Of a DNA stretch of 43,859 bases, positions 19,931 through 28,743 are shown in pieces (position 1 is the stretch's first letter; each line of letters starts with the position of its first letter). A program made the position numbers and the translations under genes. The stretch covers positions 1-43,859 of the forward strand of contig NZ_JAIVFV010000045.1 of NCBI RefSeq assembly GCF_020829445.1, in the 5' to 3' direction. The notes beneath the pieces are model-generated. The model did not search any database. It was not told where the DNA came from and saw only the letters and a list, made by a program, of their open reading frames with translations. The DNA comes from Nostoc sp. CHAB 5836. GTDB taxonomy: Bacteria; Cyanobacteriota; Cyanobacteriia; Cyanobacteriales; Nostocaceae.

Positions 19931-20260
19931 TCAGAATTCATTCTGAGGCGGGCTAGATGAGAGTGAAATAGCCCTGGATAGAATACTAGTTTCCTCAGCT
20001 AATCGCTGGGCAAGTTCTGCAATAGTTGGGTAATTAAAAATTAAAGTAGGATTCAAATTTCGTCCCAGCCACCTTTCTAGCTTCCCCAACAGGATCATTG
20101 TTTCTGCTGAATTTAGACCGTAGTTATCGAAAGGCTCACAAGTATCTATGTCTTCAGGATCAATTTCCAGCCGCTCGCCAAATTGGGTAACTAACCAAAC
20201 TTGAATAGTCTCTAGAGTTGGAGGGTGTACATCATTTGAAGTAGGAATGTGTTGGTTCAT
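19931..20260 (-). CDS. Free acyl carrier protein
   Basis: A 109-residue protein matching a carrier domain almost end to end. It has a first helix (LETIQVWLVTQFGERL), the phosphopantetheine site NYGLNSAE with the Ser near residue 52, and a third-helix region (LIFNYPTIAELAQRLAEE). N- and C-terminal extensions are short and polar. The start ATG has no strong Shine-Dalgarno, so it may depend on coupling with upstream genes. It lies between PfaD and the first modular PKS, and that PKS has no N-terminal docking helix. I infer that this ACP carries the acyl chain from the lipid-synthase part to the modular part. A role as a loading ACP for a separately encoded ligase is an alternative. Confidence 0.88.
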   Translation of the reverse strand: MNQHIPTSNDVHPPTLETIQVWLVTQFGERLEIDPEDIDTCEPFDNYGLNSAETMILLGKLERWLGRNLNPTLIFNYPTIAELAQRLAEETSILSRAISLSSSPPQNEF

Positions 20261-20489
20261 CTGTATAGATTAATTAACTAAGTTTTACTAAAATAAATTT
20301 GGGATTAAGTTTCACTTTCTCTGAAGCTTTAATATCAATAAATTGCCGTGCTTCAGGACTTCAGGTAGAATTTTTTAGCATCTTATGAGACTGAACCCGG
20401 AATTTTTGGGTTATGTTCTCAAGCAAAACTACTAACCTCTAAGACTTTTCATCTCTAAATCCAGAAATTATGCAATATTTTAAGAAAAT

Positions 20490-22169
20490 CTAAGAAATTA
20501 AAGGCATTGGACGATAGTAACGGTAGTTGTCTGGTAGTTGCAATCCCTGAAATTTCAAGCTTTGTAATCGGTACAAGTAGGCTGCTCCATTCATAATATG
20601 GTAGGCAACATCAACTACACGCCGCCCATTCGGTTCAGCTAGGTAAGACCCTTTTACCCATTCATTAAAAGCACCGATCGCAGGGCCGCACCAAATTTGA
20701 TAATCCATTTCTCGGCCTTTTTCACCAGAGGAAGACCAGCGAGAGGATAATCCTAGATACCAGCGAAAAATGAGAGCCATTTTCCGTTTGGGATTATCAT
20801 TGGCTCTAGTAATTTGCTCTGGATCTCGTTCCGAGAAAAATTTAACTGTATCTTCCCAAATTGCTTCTAAGTTTCTACCAAATACTTGCTGTTCTAATTT
20901 GTGTCTTTCCTCAAGTGGAATTTCGTCAATTGAGTTGTAATTTTTGTAAAGGTCATACAATTTCTGCGCCCGCATGGGGAAAAAGTTACCAAGTTTGAGC
21001 AGTTGTACCTTTACCCCCATTTCAAACATATCGGCACAAGGAGCCATAATTACATCTGCCATAGCAGCTTTAGCTAGCAAATTTTTTGTATGAACAGAAG
21101 TACCAGCTTCAACACAGGATTGATTAATCGACCCCGTTACTACATAACTCGCCCCCATCATGAAGGCGGCTAGTGCTGACTCAGGTGTGCCAATACCTCC
21201 CGCAGCACCGATCCTTACCTGTCTGTCGTAGCGATACTGGCGCTGCATCTCGTCCCGGAGAGCTAAGATTGAGGGTAAAAGACAGACAAGGGGACGATTA
21301 TCTGTATGTCCACCCGAATCTGCTTCTACGGTAATATCATCAGCCATTGGCACTTTTTCTGCCAGCGTCGCTTGTAACTCTGTAATCAGTTGTTGTTCAA
21401 CAAGCTGCTTGAGAATTTTTGTCGGCGCTGGCTGTAAAAATTTTGTTGCAACTTCTGAGCGAGAAATCTTGGCAATGACTTTGTTATTTATCTCAATTTG
21501 ACCGAGTGCATTGAGATTCAATCCCGCAGCCCGATAATAGACGATATGAGGCGTTAAACCGAGAAAGGCAGAAGCTTCTACAGTCCGAACACCGTGTTTG
21601 AGGTACAAATCAATGGCCTTACGTTCCAATGCCTCTTCACTCGGACTATGAATTAGGTTAAATGCGTAAGGCCCTTGAGGCATAGCTTGGTGAATTTGGT
21701 GAATAGCTGCTTCAATTCGGGAAGGAACTAAACCAGCCGCACCAAAGCTAGCCAACATACCTGCTTTTCCCAGAGCAATTACTAATTCTGCTGAAGCAAT
21801 GCCACCTGCCATAGCACCAGCAGCATAGGCATATTTTACCCCATGAAAATCTAGGAAGCTGCGATCGCCTAACTGTTGAGGCGGTAGCGCTGGAGCAACC
21901 ATCAAAGTCTCTAACAATTTACTTCGACTGTTGTCAGGGAAGTACAAATTACTTTGGTTGGCCATACCAATCCGACCCTGGTCTCTGAGGACATAACAAG
22001 GTTGATGTAAATTCAGCAACCGATTCTTGATTTCTATTTCGTCAAAAGAAATTAAATCTAAATCTCCTTTTAAAGCTTTATTTGTACTATTAAAATTGCT
22101 TGTAATTTTGCGGTTTTCAGCTAAGAGAATTGTATCAGCATCTTGAGGTTTTTTGCCATTTTCTAACAT
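20490..22169 (-). CDS. pfaD: PfaD-family enoyl reductase (FMN-dependent TIM barrel)
   Basis: A 559-residue protein of usual PfaD length. The N-terminus binds nothing recognisable. From about residue 100 the fold follows the 2-nitropropane-dioxygenase/PfaD barrel: FHGVKYAYAAGAMAGGIAS, SFGAAGLVPSRIEAAI, VRTVEASAFLGLTP, VEADSGGHTDNRP near 282, then AAGGIGTPESALAAFMMGA with VVTGSINQSCVEAGTS (about 320-360), the FMN phosphate region. The C-terminal helices (CGPAIGAFNEWVKGSYLAEP) are also typical. PfaD proteins reduce enoyl-ACP intermediates in trans for PUFA synthases and for many trans-AT PKSs. No PKS in this cluster has an ER domain, so it is the only enoyl reductase seen. GGAG stands about 10 bases before the ATG. 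Confidence 0.95.
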   Translation of the reverse strand: MLENGKKPQDADTILLAENRKITSNFNSTNKALKGDLDLISFDEIEIKNRLLNLHQPCYVLRDQGRIGMANQSNLYFPDNSRSKLLETLMVAPALPPQQLGDRSFLDFHGVKYAYAAGAMAGGIASAELVIALGKAGMLASFGAAGLVPSRIEAAIHQIHQAMPQGPYAFNLIHSPSEEALERKAIDLYLKHGVRTVEASAFLGLTPHIVYYRAAGLNLNALGQIEINNKVIAKISRSEVATKFLQPAPTKILKQLVEQQLITELQATLAEKVPMADDITVEADSGGHTDNRPLVCLLPSILALRDEMQRQYRYDRQVRIGAAGGIGTPESALAAFMMGASYVVTGSINQSCVEAGTSVHTKNLLAKAAMADVIMAPCADMFEMGVKVQLLKLGNFFPMRAQKLYDLYKNYNSIDEIPLEERHKLEQQVFGRNLEAIWEDTVKFFSERDPEQITRANDNPKRKMALIFRWYLGLSSRWSSSGEKGREMDYQIWCGPAIGAFNEWVKGSYLAEPNGRRVVDVAYHIMNGAAYLYRLQSLKFQGLQLPDNYRYYRPMPLIS

Positions 22170-22203
22170 CTTGAAAAATCTCCATTTATTTTTAATTTGG
22201 AAT

Positions 22204-22472
22204 TAAGTAAGTTAGCACGAAAAAATCAACCTATGTTACGAAACATAAATAGCAATACGCTTGGGTTAAGGATAATTGTAGGTTGGGTTGAACTTTAGTG
22301 AAACCCAACAAACCCCGCTCTTCGGTTGGGTTTCGTTCCTCAACTACGCAATACAAGATTTTTGATGCTAACTGAACCGTATTGACATAAATAGGCTTAA
22401 AATTTTTACTAATGACCAATGACAAAGGACAAATGACAGCCTTAGCCAGTTAGCTTTAATTGCGCCGACTTA
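22204..22472. repeat. AAGTARGT-ended element interrupted by a CAATAC element at 22253-22384
   Basis: The outer ends AAGTAAGTTAGCACG and GCGCCGACTTACTT are inverted. The inner element (CAATACGCTTGGGTTAAG ... CTAACTGAACCGTATTG) is flanked by exact 10-bp repeats ACATAAATAG at 22243-22252 and 22385-22394. The homologous stretch at 19582-19650 lacks the inner element and reads straight through AACGCAAATAGGCTTAAAAT. The inner element contains a GTAGGTTGGGTTG hairpin like that at 3563. It fills the gap between the PfaD gene and the gene starting at 26649. Confidence 0.85.
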
Positions 22473-22479
22473 CTTATCA

Positions 22480-25400
22480 TCATGAATCTTGATATCTTTC
22501 AGTTAATTGCCAGCCCAAATTTTTGACGTAAGCAATTGTTTTACCACCAAAGAAAACATCGACATTGGCTATAATAAAAGGCTTTGGAGATGAGGCAATT
22601 TCAAGAACTTCAAGTCGATAGCTCAAGATGCCTGAAGTTGGAGTGACTTGTCCACGAAAACGTACTATTTGGGGACGCTGAGGCACGATTTGGAATCTGC
22701 CATCGACAGTACTAGTTTGCAGTCCCAAGAAGAGGAGATAAAATTGTAATAACTGAGAACTACCTTCAACCATGAGACTACCGGGCATAGTCGGGTCATT
22801 TTGAAAGTGACAGAGAAAATACCAATCATCTGGTTCTACAGATTTTTGAGCCGTAACTAAACCTAATCCTGCTGCTCCCCCTTTCGGATCAACAGATAGC
22901 ACTTGATCAATCATTAACAGCTTTTGTGGGGGTAAGCGTAGGGATGGATTCAAGCCATTTTGCTCATAGCGATCGCCAAAGCAAGCAGCAATATTACCTT
23001 GGCTCAAATAAAGCAGGTCTTTCCATTCAAAAGTAGATTTTTCACAAAATAGCATAGCCGGAAAATTCTGCTTCTGAATTTGGCTTTTTAGTTTCTCGTC
23101 ACGCGCCGAAACAATAATACCTTGTCCTTGCTCTAGTTCCTCATCTGAAAATAGTCCGGCGCAGCCCCCAGATACTTTCATAAACAGTTTGTCGTTAAGA
23201 AAACACTCACAAGTAAAAAATACGATCAAATTGTAATTAGTTCTGACAAAAGAATTGATTTTGACAGTGTAACGAACGGTTTTAATTTCTTCGGGTTGCT
23301 CGCAGATAAATGTAGCAGTTAAGTCTAGTAAGCGAAATGACCGTTGTCCTTGATTCTCGAAGTCAGTCCCAAGGTAGCCAAGTAAAAGTAAAAAACCCTG
23401 TGCTGACTCTTCATATATTCCTAGGGGAATATGGCCATCAACTGAATACCAAGCATCTTGAGGAAAATCATATTCGGTTTCGATGAAACCTGTATTATAT
23501 TCACCTCGTTCACCTGCAATTTTTGTGACGCGACTGACAAAGAGATAAGGAGGATTTGGTAGCCGTACTCGTCTCAAATAGGGGTCGATAACTTCAAAAT
23601 CCTTACCCAATACTTTTGAAACTTTACCTTTAGCAAATTCCAAAACATCCACTTCATCGTAAACAACGTTTTTCGGCTGACAGCTAAGATAATTTTTAGA
23701 GCTATCCCCATCGGAAAAATCGTGCTGTTTATCGACAGTTACCGCTATTTCCGACGAATTATTTGCTATGTAGGCATTGTTAGCAATCCTCATGGTGGCT
23801 TGTAGTTTTTCAGATCCAACTAAACTTAGTTCTTTGTGTTGCGGTTGTAAATTACTTGCTGAAAAGTTGACTATATTTAAATTTTCACTAGTTGTAGGAA
23901 CAAGTGGATAACGCTCTAAGGTAATAGTCTTCAGTAAAGATTTATTTTTATTGCTGCTTTCTTGTACCGAAGAATATAGTGGTGATAAATCTACAGACAC
24001 ACGATGGCTGAGAAGTTGTGCCAAGGCTTTGACAATGGCAGTCAAATCATCACATCCTCTGCGATTGATGGATACAGTAGTGTGTTCTTTCTGTTTGAGG
24101 TTGTCAGCAATCCATCGGGAACAAGTATTACCAGGGCCTATTTCAATGAATATCTTAGCTCCATCTTCATAGACTCGGTTAATCAGTTGAGGAAAATCAA
24201 CACACTGACAAAATCCTCGACTAATGTTGTGAGCTAGGGACTCTTGATCAAGGGGAATTAAGTTGTAATTAGCTGATGAATAGAAATTAATTCCGGATAC
24301 ATTTTGAACGGGTGAGGTATTAAGTTTAATCAGATCATCGTATTCAGAAAGCATCAGATCGCAATGAAGTACCATATCAGCAGGTGAACGGAAAGCTTCA
24401 CAATTCAAAGCTGCAATCACTCTGAGACAGGCTTGGGGTTCTCCAGTAATGACAACTTCTGTCGGCGTGTTGATGTTTGTCAAATAGACCCGGTTTTCTT
24501 TTTCTAAGCAAGAACTCACTGCGGATACTGGAGCCATGAGAACATAGCTATGCCACACAGTTTCGCCCTCATTATTGGGATTATACGGTAAATCCCAATA
24601 ATCCCGAACTGTATTTTTAGCGCCGACTAAGCGTGTTTTAAATAATTCAGATGAATGGACAAAGTTGCTAACATCTTCACCGCTAGTCCAAACATTCAGA
24701 GCGTACAGCATGGTGCTTTCGCCCATACTGTATCCAAATGCGGCTTGAGGTTCCACTTGAAAATAATCTCTTAATATGTGTGTTAACAATACCGAAAAAC
24801 CTGTTCCAGTAACTTGCATTGCTAGAGGATCATTGAGCAACTTTGCTTCTAAGTCTTCTAATTGCCTTTTTGATAACTTATTTAAACTTCTTGGATAAAG
24901 TTCTTTGTCTCGAAAAAATAAGCTGGGATTAGAAACAAATTTGGAGGCACGGTCATGAATTTTAGGAAATAAGTGGAAAAGTTTTCGACCCATGCCAACA
25001 AAGGAATTCAAAGCACCTGGATAAACAAAGGCGATAGTACCTTGTTTACCTAGAGGTTTACCAGTGAAATAGCTACCTGACGGGCTTTTCCACTCTTTCC
25101 CTTGAGCAAAGGCATTAGAAATACCCTTACGCCCGCGCTGGATTTCCCGAAGTAATTCGTCTTGATTATGTCCAACAATTGCCAATGCATAGGTAGCCTG
25201 GGAATCACTTTGAAAAGCAGCAAAAGTTTGGCTAGCAGTGGTAGACAAAGAGGAGCTATTTTTAACCGATTGCTCTAATGCATCAAGTTTCTCAAGTAAA
25301 GCCGATTCGTCGTTAGCAGCAATTGGAAAAAGATAAAAAGGGCTTTGTTCCAAATATCTGTTGCTGCGGTCTTGCTGACTGGTGTCTTCTGACAATATTA

Positions 25401-26649
25401 AATGAGCGAACGTACAGTTATTAGCTAGGCTGTTAATAGCCGCTACTCTTTTCGTTAGTCCTGTACTCAAAAGCCAAGGTCTAGACTCAGTAGGGACGTA
25501 AAAAGGACTGTTCTGCCAAATTTCTGGCTTTTTCGGGCTAGACCACTGCGGTGTTGCCGGAATATAGCGGTTGTAAAGACACAGAGCAGTTTTAATTAAG
25601 CTGTCAATTCCAGATGCAATATGCGTATATCCGATATTGGTTTTGACACTGCCAATTGCACAGATAAATTCAGAGTTAGGAACTCGATAGGCTTCGATTA
25701 AACCCTGGATTTCAGCCTCATCTTGCTGTTCAACCCCACTAGCAAAAACTTCGACATAGCCGATGTCTCTGGGACTCACTCCTGCTTTCTCAAAAGCCTT
25801 TTGGCAGGTTTGTCTGACTGATTTCTCTGGGTTAGCAGAACTTTTATGTATAAAACTAACCGCGTCAATCACTGCATAGATGCGGTCTTGATCGTGGCGA
25901 GCTTGTTCATACCGCTTTAAAACCATCGCCCCGCCCCCTTCACCTACTATCGAGCCATTGGCATTACAATCATAACTGAGGGTGAGTTTACCAGTATTTG
26001 TGCTAGTGGTGCGATCGCAGTCCAGTCCAGCCAAATATACTGCACTTACAACAACAGCATCTACTGTCCCAACGGTGAGCAGCATTTTTGCTGTCTCTAG
26101 CGCTTCAAAAATGGAATTCTCCTCAACATTTACAGTAAAGATCGGGCCGCAAATATTCCATAAAGCAGATATTTTTTGAAAAACAGTATTTGTTTTTTCA
26201 CTAGGATTATTTTCATGCTCTCTAACCTGAGCAGCTTGGTTAAATGCATCAATTTTCGGATCACATTCGCTATTCTGCTTTTCTCTAATGGCACTAACAA
26301 TAGCCACTTTTTTTTGCTTTTGGTCTAAATTTGCATTCCTCAGAGCATTATCAATAACCTTCAGCATTAATAACTGCTCAGGGTCATATTTATCTAAGTC
26401 ATTGGGTGGAATTTTGAAATGAAAGGCATCGATTTCAAAATCTTGAATGTAAGCTCCCAGCGATACTTGATCATTTTGAGAATCCTGTCCTTCCAATGTT
26501 GGTTGATTTTCCTGTGTGCCTTGATATCTTGTAGAAGGAATAGGAATGAAATGTTGAGTTGCTTCGTAAATACTACGCTCAAAGTTATCCAATCCATAGC
26601 TTGTACCAAAAAAAGCATCCATGCCTACAATTGCCAGTTTTCCTGTCAT
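22480..26649 (-). CDS. PfaB/PfaC-type fusion (HglC-like): inactive KS, AT and two hotdog dehydratase domains
   Basis: A 1389-residue protein. Residues 1-440 have a KS fold, but the Cys site reads VNVEENSIF near 173, HGTGT is replaced by FASGV and NIGH by NIGY, so all three catalytic residues are lost. An AT (about 545-900) has GYSMGES near 638, as in PfaB, and LHCDLM at the His block. Two PfaC-type FabA-like domains follow. The first (about 1050-1210, RLPNPPYLFVSRVT, DAWYSVDG) lacks the His. The second (about 1225-1385) has DDWYFLCHFQNDPTMPG with the His. The usual PfaC KS-CLF pair is missing. It probably supplies acyl transfer and dehydration/isomerisation to the PfaA-like enzyme. AAGGAAATACAAATG supports the start. 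The gene begins 28 bases after the KR-DH gene, so they are co-transcribed. Confidence 0.92.
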   Translation of the reverse strand: MTGKLAIVGMDAFFGTSYGLDNFERSIYEATQHFIPIPSTRYQGTQENQPTLEGQDSQNDQVSLGAYIQDFEIDAFHFKIPPNDLDKYDPEQLLMLKVIDNALRNANLDQKQKKVAIVSAIREKQNSECDPKIDAFNQAAQVREHENNPSEKTNTVFQKISALWNICGPIFTVNVEENSIFEALETAKMLLTVGTVDAVVVSAVYLAGLDCDRTTSTNTGKLTLSYDCNANGSIVGEGGGAMVLKRYEQARHDQDRIYAVIDAVSFIHKSSANPEKSVRQTCQKAFEKAGVSPRDIGYVEVFASGVEQQDEAEIQGLIEAYRVPNSEFICAIGSVKTNIGYTHIASGIDSLIKTALCLYNRYIPATPQWSSPKKPEIWQNSPFYVPTESRPWLLSTGLTKRVAAINSLANNCTFAHLILSEDTSQQDRSNRYLEQSPFYLFPIAANDESALLEKLDALEQSVKNSSSLSTTASQTFAAFQSDSQATYALAIVGHNQDELLREIQRGRKGISNAFAQGKEWKSPSGSYFTGKPLGKQGTIAFVYPGALNSFVGMGRKLFHLFPKIHDRASKFVSNPSLFFRDKELYPRSLNKLSKRQLEDLEAKLLNDPLAMQVTGTGFSVLLTHILRDYFQVEPQAAFGYSMGESTMLYALNVWTSGEDVSNFVHSSELFKTRLVGAKNTVRDYWDLPYNPNNEGETVWHSYVLMAPVSAVSSCLEKENRVYLTNINTPTEVVITGEPQACLRVIAALNCEAFRSPADMVLHCDLMLSEYDDLIKLNTSPVQNVSGINFYSSANYNLIPLDQESLAHNISRGFCQCVDFPQLINRVYEDGAKIFIEIGPGNTCSRWIADNLKQKEHTTVSINRRGCDDLTAIVKALAQLLSHRVSVDLSPLYSSVQESSNKNKSLLKTITLERYPLVPTTSENLNIVNFSASNLQPQHKELSLVGSEKLQATMRIANNAYIANNSSEIAVTVDKQHDFSDGDSSKNYLSCQPKNVVYDEVDVLEFAKGKVSKVLGKDFEVIDPYLRRVRLPNPPYLFVSRVTKIAGERGEYNTGFIETEYDFPQDAWYSVDGHIPLGIYEESAQGFLLLLGYLGTDFENQGQRSFRLLDLTATFICEQPEEIKTVRYTVKINSFVRTNYNLIVFFTCECFLNDKLFMKVSGGCAGLFSDEELEQGQGIIVSARDEKLKSQIQKQNFPAMLFCEKSTFEWKDLLYLSQGNIAACFGDRYEQNGLNPSLRLPPQKLLMIDQVLSVDPKGGAAGLGLVTAQKSVEPDDWYFLCHFQNDPTMPGSLMVEGSSQLLQFYLLFLGLQTSTVDGRFQIVPQRPQIVRFRGQVTPTSGILSYRLEVLEIASSPKPFIIANVDVFFGGKTIAYVKNLGWQLTERYQDS

Positions 26650-26677
26650 TTGTATTTCCTTATATAACTAAATGTTA

Positions 26678-28444
26678 TTAAATAACAACTGTTGAGTTCT
26701 CTATTTCTAAGCAAGAATTGTTTAAGAAAAGAAGGTTAAGCCGCTCACTTGTGGTAACTTGCATTTGGGAAATCTGGATGTATATTTGCCCTTGAGCATC
26801 GTGTGCTGTGGCACTAGCATACACATTACTTTCACTTTTTGAGTAAACTTCTACAGAAACATAAAATTCTTGCTCAAATGGAATCGGTCTGAACTGTTTG
26901 AGATTTTGTACCTGCAAGGGTAAGCTGGCTAAATCATAAAAGTGTCTAACCCAAACTAATAGGCACTGAAATAAAATATCAGCTGTGTAGGGATTGAATG
27001 TTTGTAAGGTAAATTGTCCTTGTTTTTCTCTTTCAATTTTGTCTAACAAACATTGAGCAGTCAGTTTCTCCGGAGTAATATTCAGAATCCGTTTCAAACC
27101 CTGAAAAAGTGGTCTGTGAAATAATATTCCATTTTCATAAGGTAAAAGACTGAATACCTCTGGGTCTTGATTTTTACTAAATGCTTTATAAGTAATCACT
27201 GGAAGAATTTCTTGTACCAGCTTTATTTGAGTACTGTAATGATAATGAGGTATACCTTTGTTACTTTCGCTCCACAGCAACGCTTCAAAATTCATTTCTC
27301 CAGAATCAGATTTATTAATTTCCTTTAAATCCAAAAAATATTCTTTTGCAATAGTTGCATCGAAAATAATTCCCTTAAGAACTTTGTAACTGTTACAATT
27401 AAAAAATTTGTAAGCTGGATAAAGTTGCTCACAAGTATTGGCAATCCATGCTATGCTGCACATCGCTGGCAATACTGGATTACCGCCAATTACGTGGTCG
27501 TAGACAAATGGGTTGGCTGCTAATGTTAATTGACGGCGAATACGAAATGACTGTAATTCAGAATTTAGCTGTTTTTTTCGGGCTACAATTGGGCTGCTGA
27601 TTACCAAAGTTTGTGCAGTTCCATGATTAGAAGACTTCAGTTCATTAACTAACATCTGGCTCCCAACTTCCATCGGGATTAGTTCCATATTTAACTGCTC
27701 GAAGAACTTCTTTAATTGTGGTGTAACCATACCGCCATCCCAAGGGCCCCAACCGATAGAAACTACGCGACAAAAAGGATATTTACGTTGGAGTAAATAG
27801 GCTGTTTTATTGAGTATTTCGTTGGCTAGTGCATAATCCGATTGACCTGGATTACCATAAAAAGCCACAAAGGAGGAAAAGAGGACGATAAAATTTAATT
27901 CATTGGGTTCTACAGAGTTAATTAAGCTTTCTAAACCTTCAACTTTAGCAGTATAAACAGTTTCAAAATCCTGCTCTGTTTTGTTTTCAATTAGCTTATC
28001 TGCTAAGTTACCAGCCCCATGAATAATTCCTGTAATTTGCCCTAGTCGCTGAACAATTGGTGCTAACCCTGCCTGTAAAGCAGAACAATTGGTAATATCT
28101 ACACTGAGGTATTCTGCTTGTCCTCCAGCTTGCTGAATCGTGGAGAGTGTTGTGGTAATTTCTCGCTGGGCTGATAAATAATTAAATGCTTTTTGGACTT
28201 TTACAGGTGTAGGTTTATCGCCTTGGGCAATTAAATCCTGCATAATCCGCTTTTTTATTTCAGCTTCATGATAACAGTCTTTAGCCCATTGTGGTTCAGT
28301 TTTAGCAAGTTGAGAACGACCAAGCAAGATAAATTTACACTGATATTGCTTTGCTAATTTGATAGTGCATTGTGCTGTAACCCCTTTTCCTCCACCGCTA
28401 ACAAGAATAACGGATGATGAATCAATTTTGGTGTTTTTGTTCAT
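26678..28444 (-). CDS. PfaA C-terminal-like ketoreductase-dehydratase protein (HglD-like position)
   Basis: A 588-residue protein. Residues about 11-250 form the NADPH-binding half of a PfaA-type KR: ILVSGGGKGVTAQC, KFILLGRS, then FSSFVAFYGNPGQSDYALAN with the catalytic Ser, Tyr and Asn. Residues about 300-575 form a PKS-type dehydratase: HVIGGNPVLP fits HxxxGxxxxP and NPYTADILFQ holds the second catalytic Asp. The KR structural half is encoded by the preceding frame (28739-29548), so the KR is split between two polypeptides. A repeat element lies in the linker. Whether the split is old, as in Hgl-type systems, or caused here by insertion is open. The ATG has only a weak AAGTAAA in front. Confidence 0.9.
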   Translation of the reverse strand: MNKNTKIDSSSVILVSGGGKGVTAQCTIKLAKQYQCKFILLGRSQLAKTEPQWAKDCYHEAEIKKRIMQDLIAQGDKPTPVKVQKAFNYLSAQREITTTLSTIQQAGGQAEYLSVDITNCSALQAGLAPIVQRLGQITGIIHGAGNLADKLIENKTEQDFETVYTAKVEGLESLINSVEPNELNFIVLFSSFVAFYGNPGQSDYALANEILNKTAYLLQRKYPFCRVVSIGWGPWDGGMVTPQLKKFFEQLNMELIPMEVGSQMLVNELKSSNHGTAQTLVISSPIVARKKQLNSELQSFRIRRQLTLAANPFVYDHVIGGNPVLPAMCSIAWIANTCEQLYPAYKFFNCNSYKVLKGIIFDATIAKEYFLDLKEINKSDSGEMNFEALLWSESNKGIPHYHYSTQIKLVQEILPVITYKAFSKNQDPEVFSLLPYENGILFHRPLFQGLKRILNITPEKLTAQCLLDKIEREKQGQFTLQTFNPYTADILFQCLLVWVRHFYDLASLPLQVQNLKQFRPIPFEQEFYVSVEVYSKSESNVYASATAHDAQGQIYIQISQMQVTTSERLNLLFLNNSCLEIENSTVVI

Positions 28445-28570
28445 TTTACTTATTTTTAGTGCGCCAACACAGGGATTAAAATGAGTTTAAAAAAGTCGGT
28501 TTTTGTGGTTTAACCTTTGTTATGTGTTATGTATAACCTTCAAGAAACCCAGCTTTTAATCAAAACCGAT

Positions 28571-28743
28571 CTAAGTACAATATTTCATAAATTCGTAGCG
28601 AATTCTCTGCGAACCTACCCTGCGGGAAGGCGAAGCGCCTATGCGCTTCCCTTTGCGCTCCTACCCTGCGGGAAGGCGAGGCGCCTATGCGTTTAAATTT
28701 CAACCCTCAATTCGCCACGATTTTATGCTGCATCTGTACTAAG
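28571..28743. repeat. CTWAGTACA-ended MITE-like element, copy 2, in the split ketoreductase
   Basis: The ends CTAAGTACA and TGTACTAAG match the copy at 19448. The internal CTACCCTGCGGGAAGGCGA block is duplicated in tandem (about 28615-28690). The stop codon of the upstream frame (TAG, complement of 28739-28741) is inside the right end of the element, so the insertion terminates that frame. Its left end is about 127 bases before the start codon of the KR-DH gene. Confidence 0.85.
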
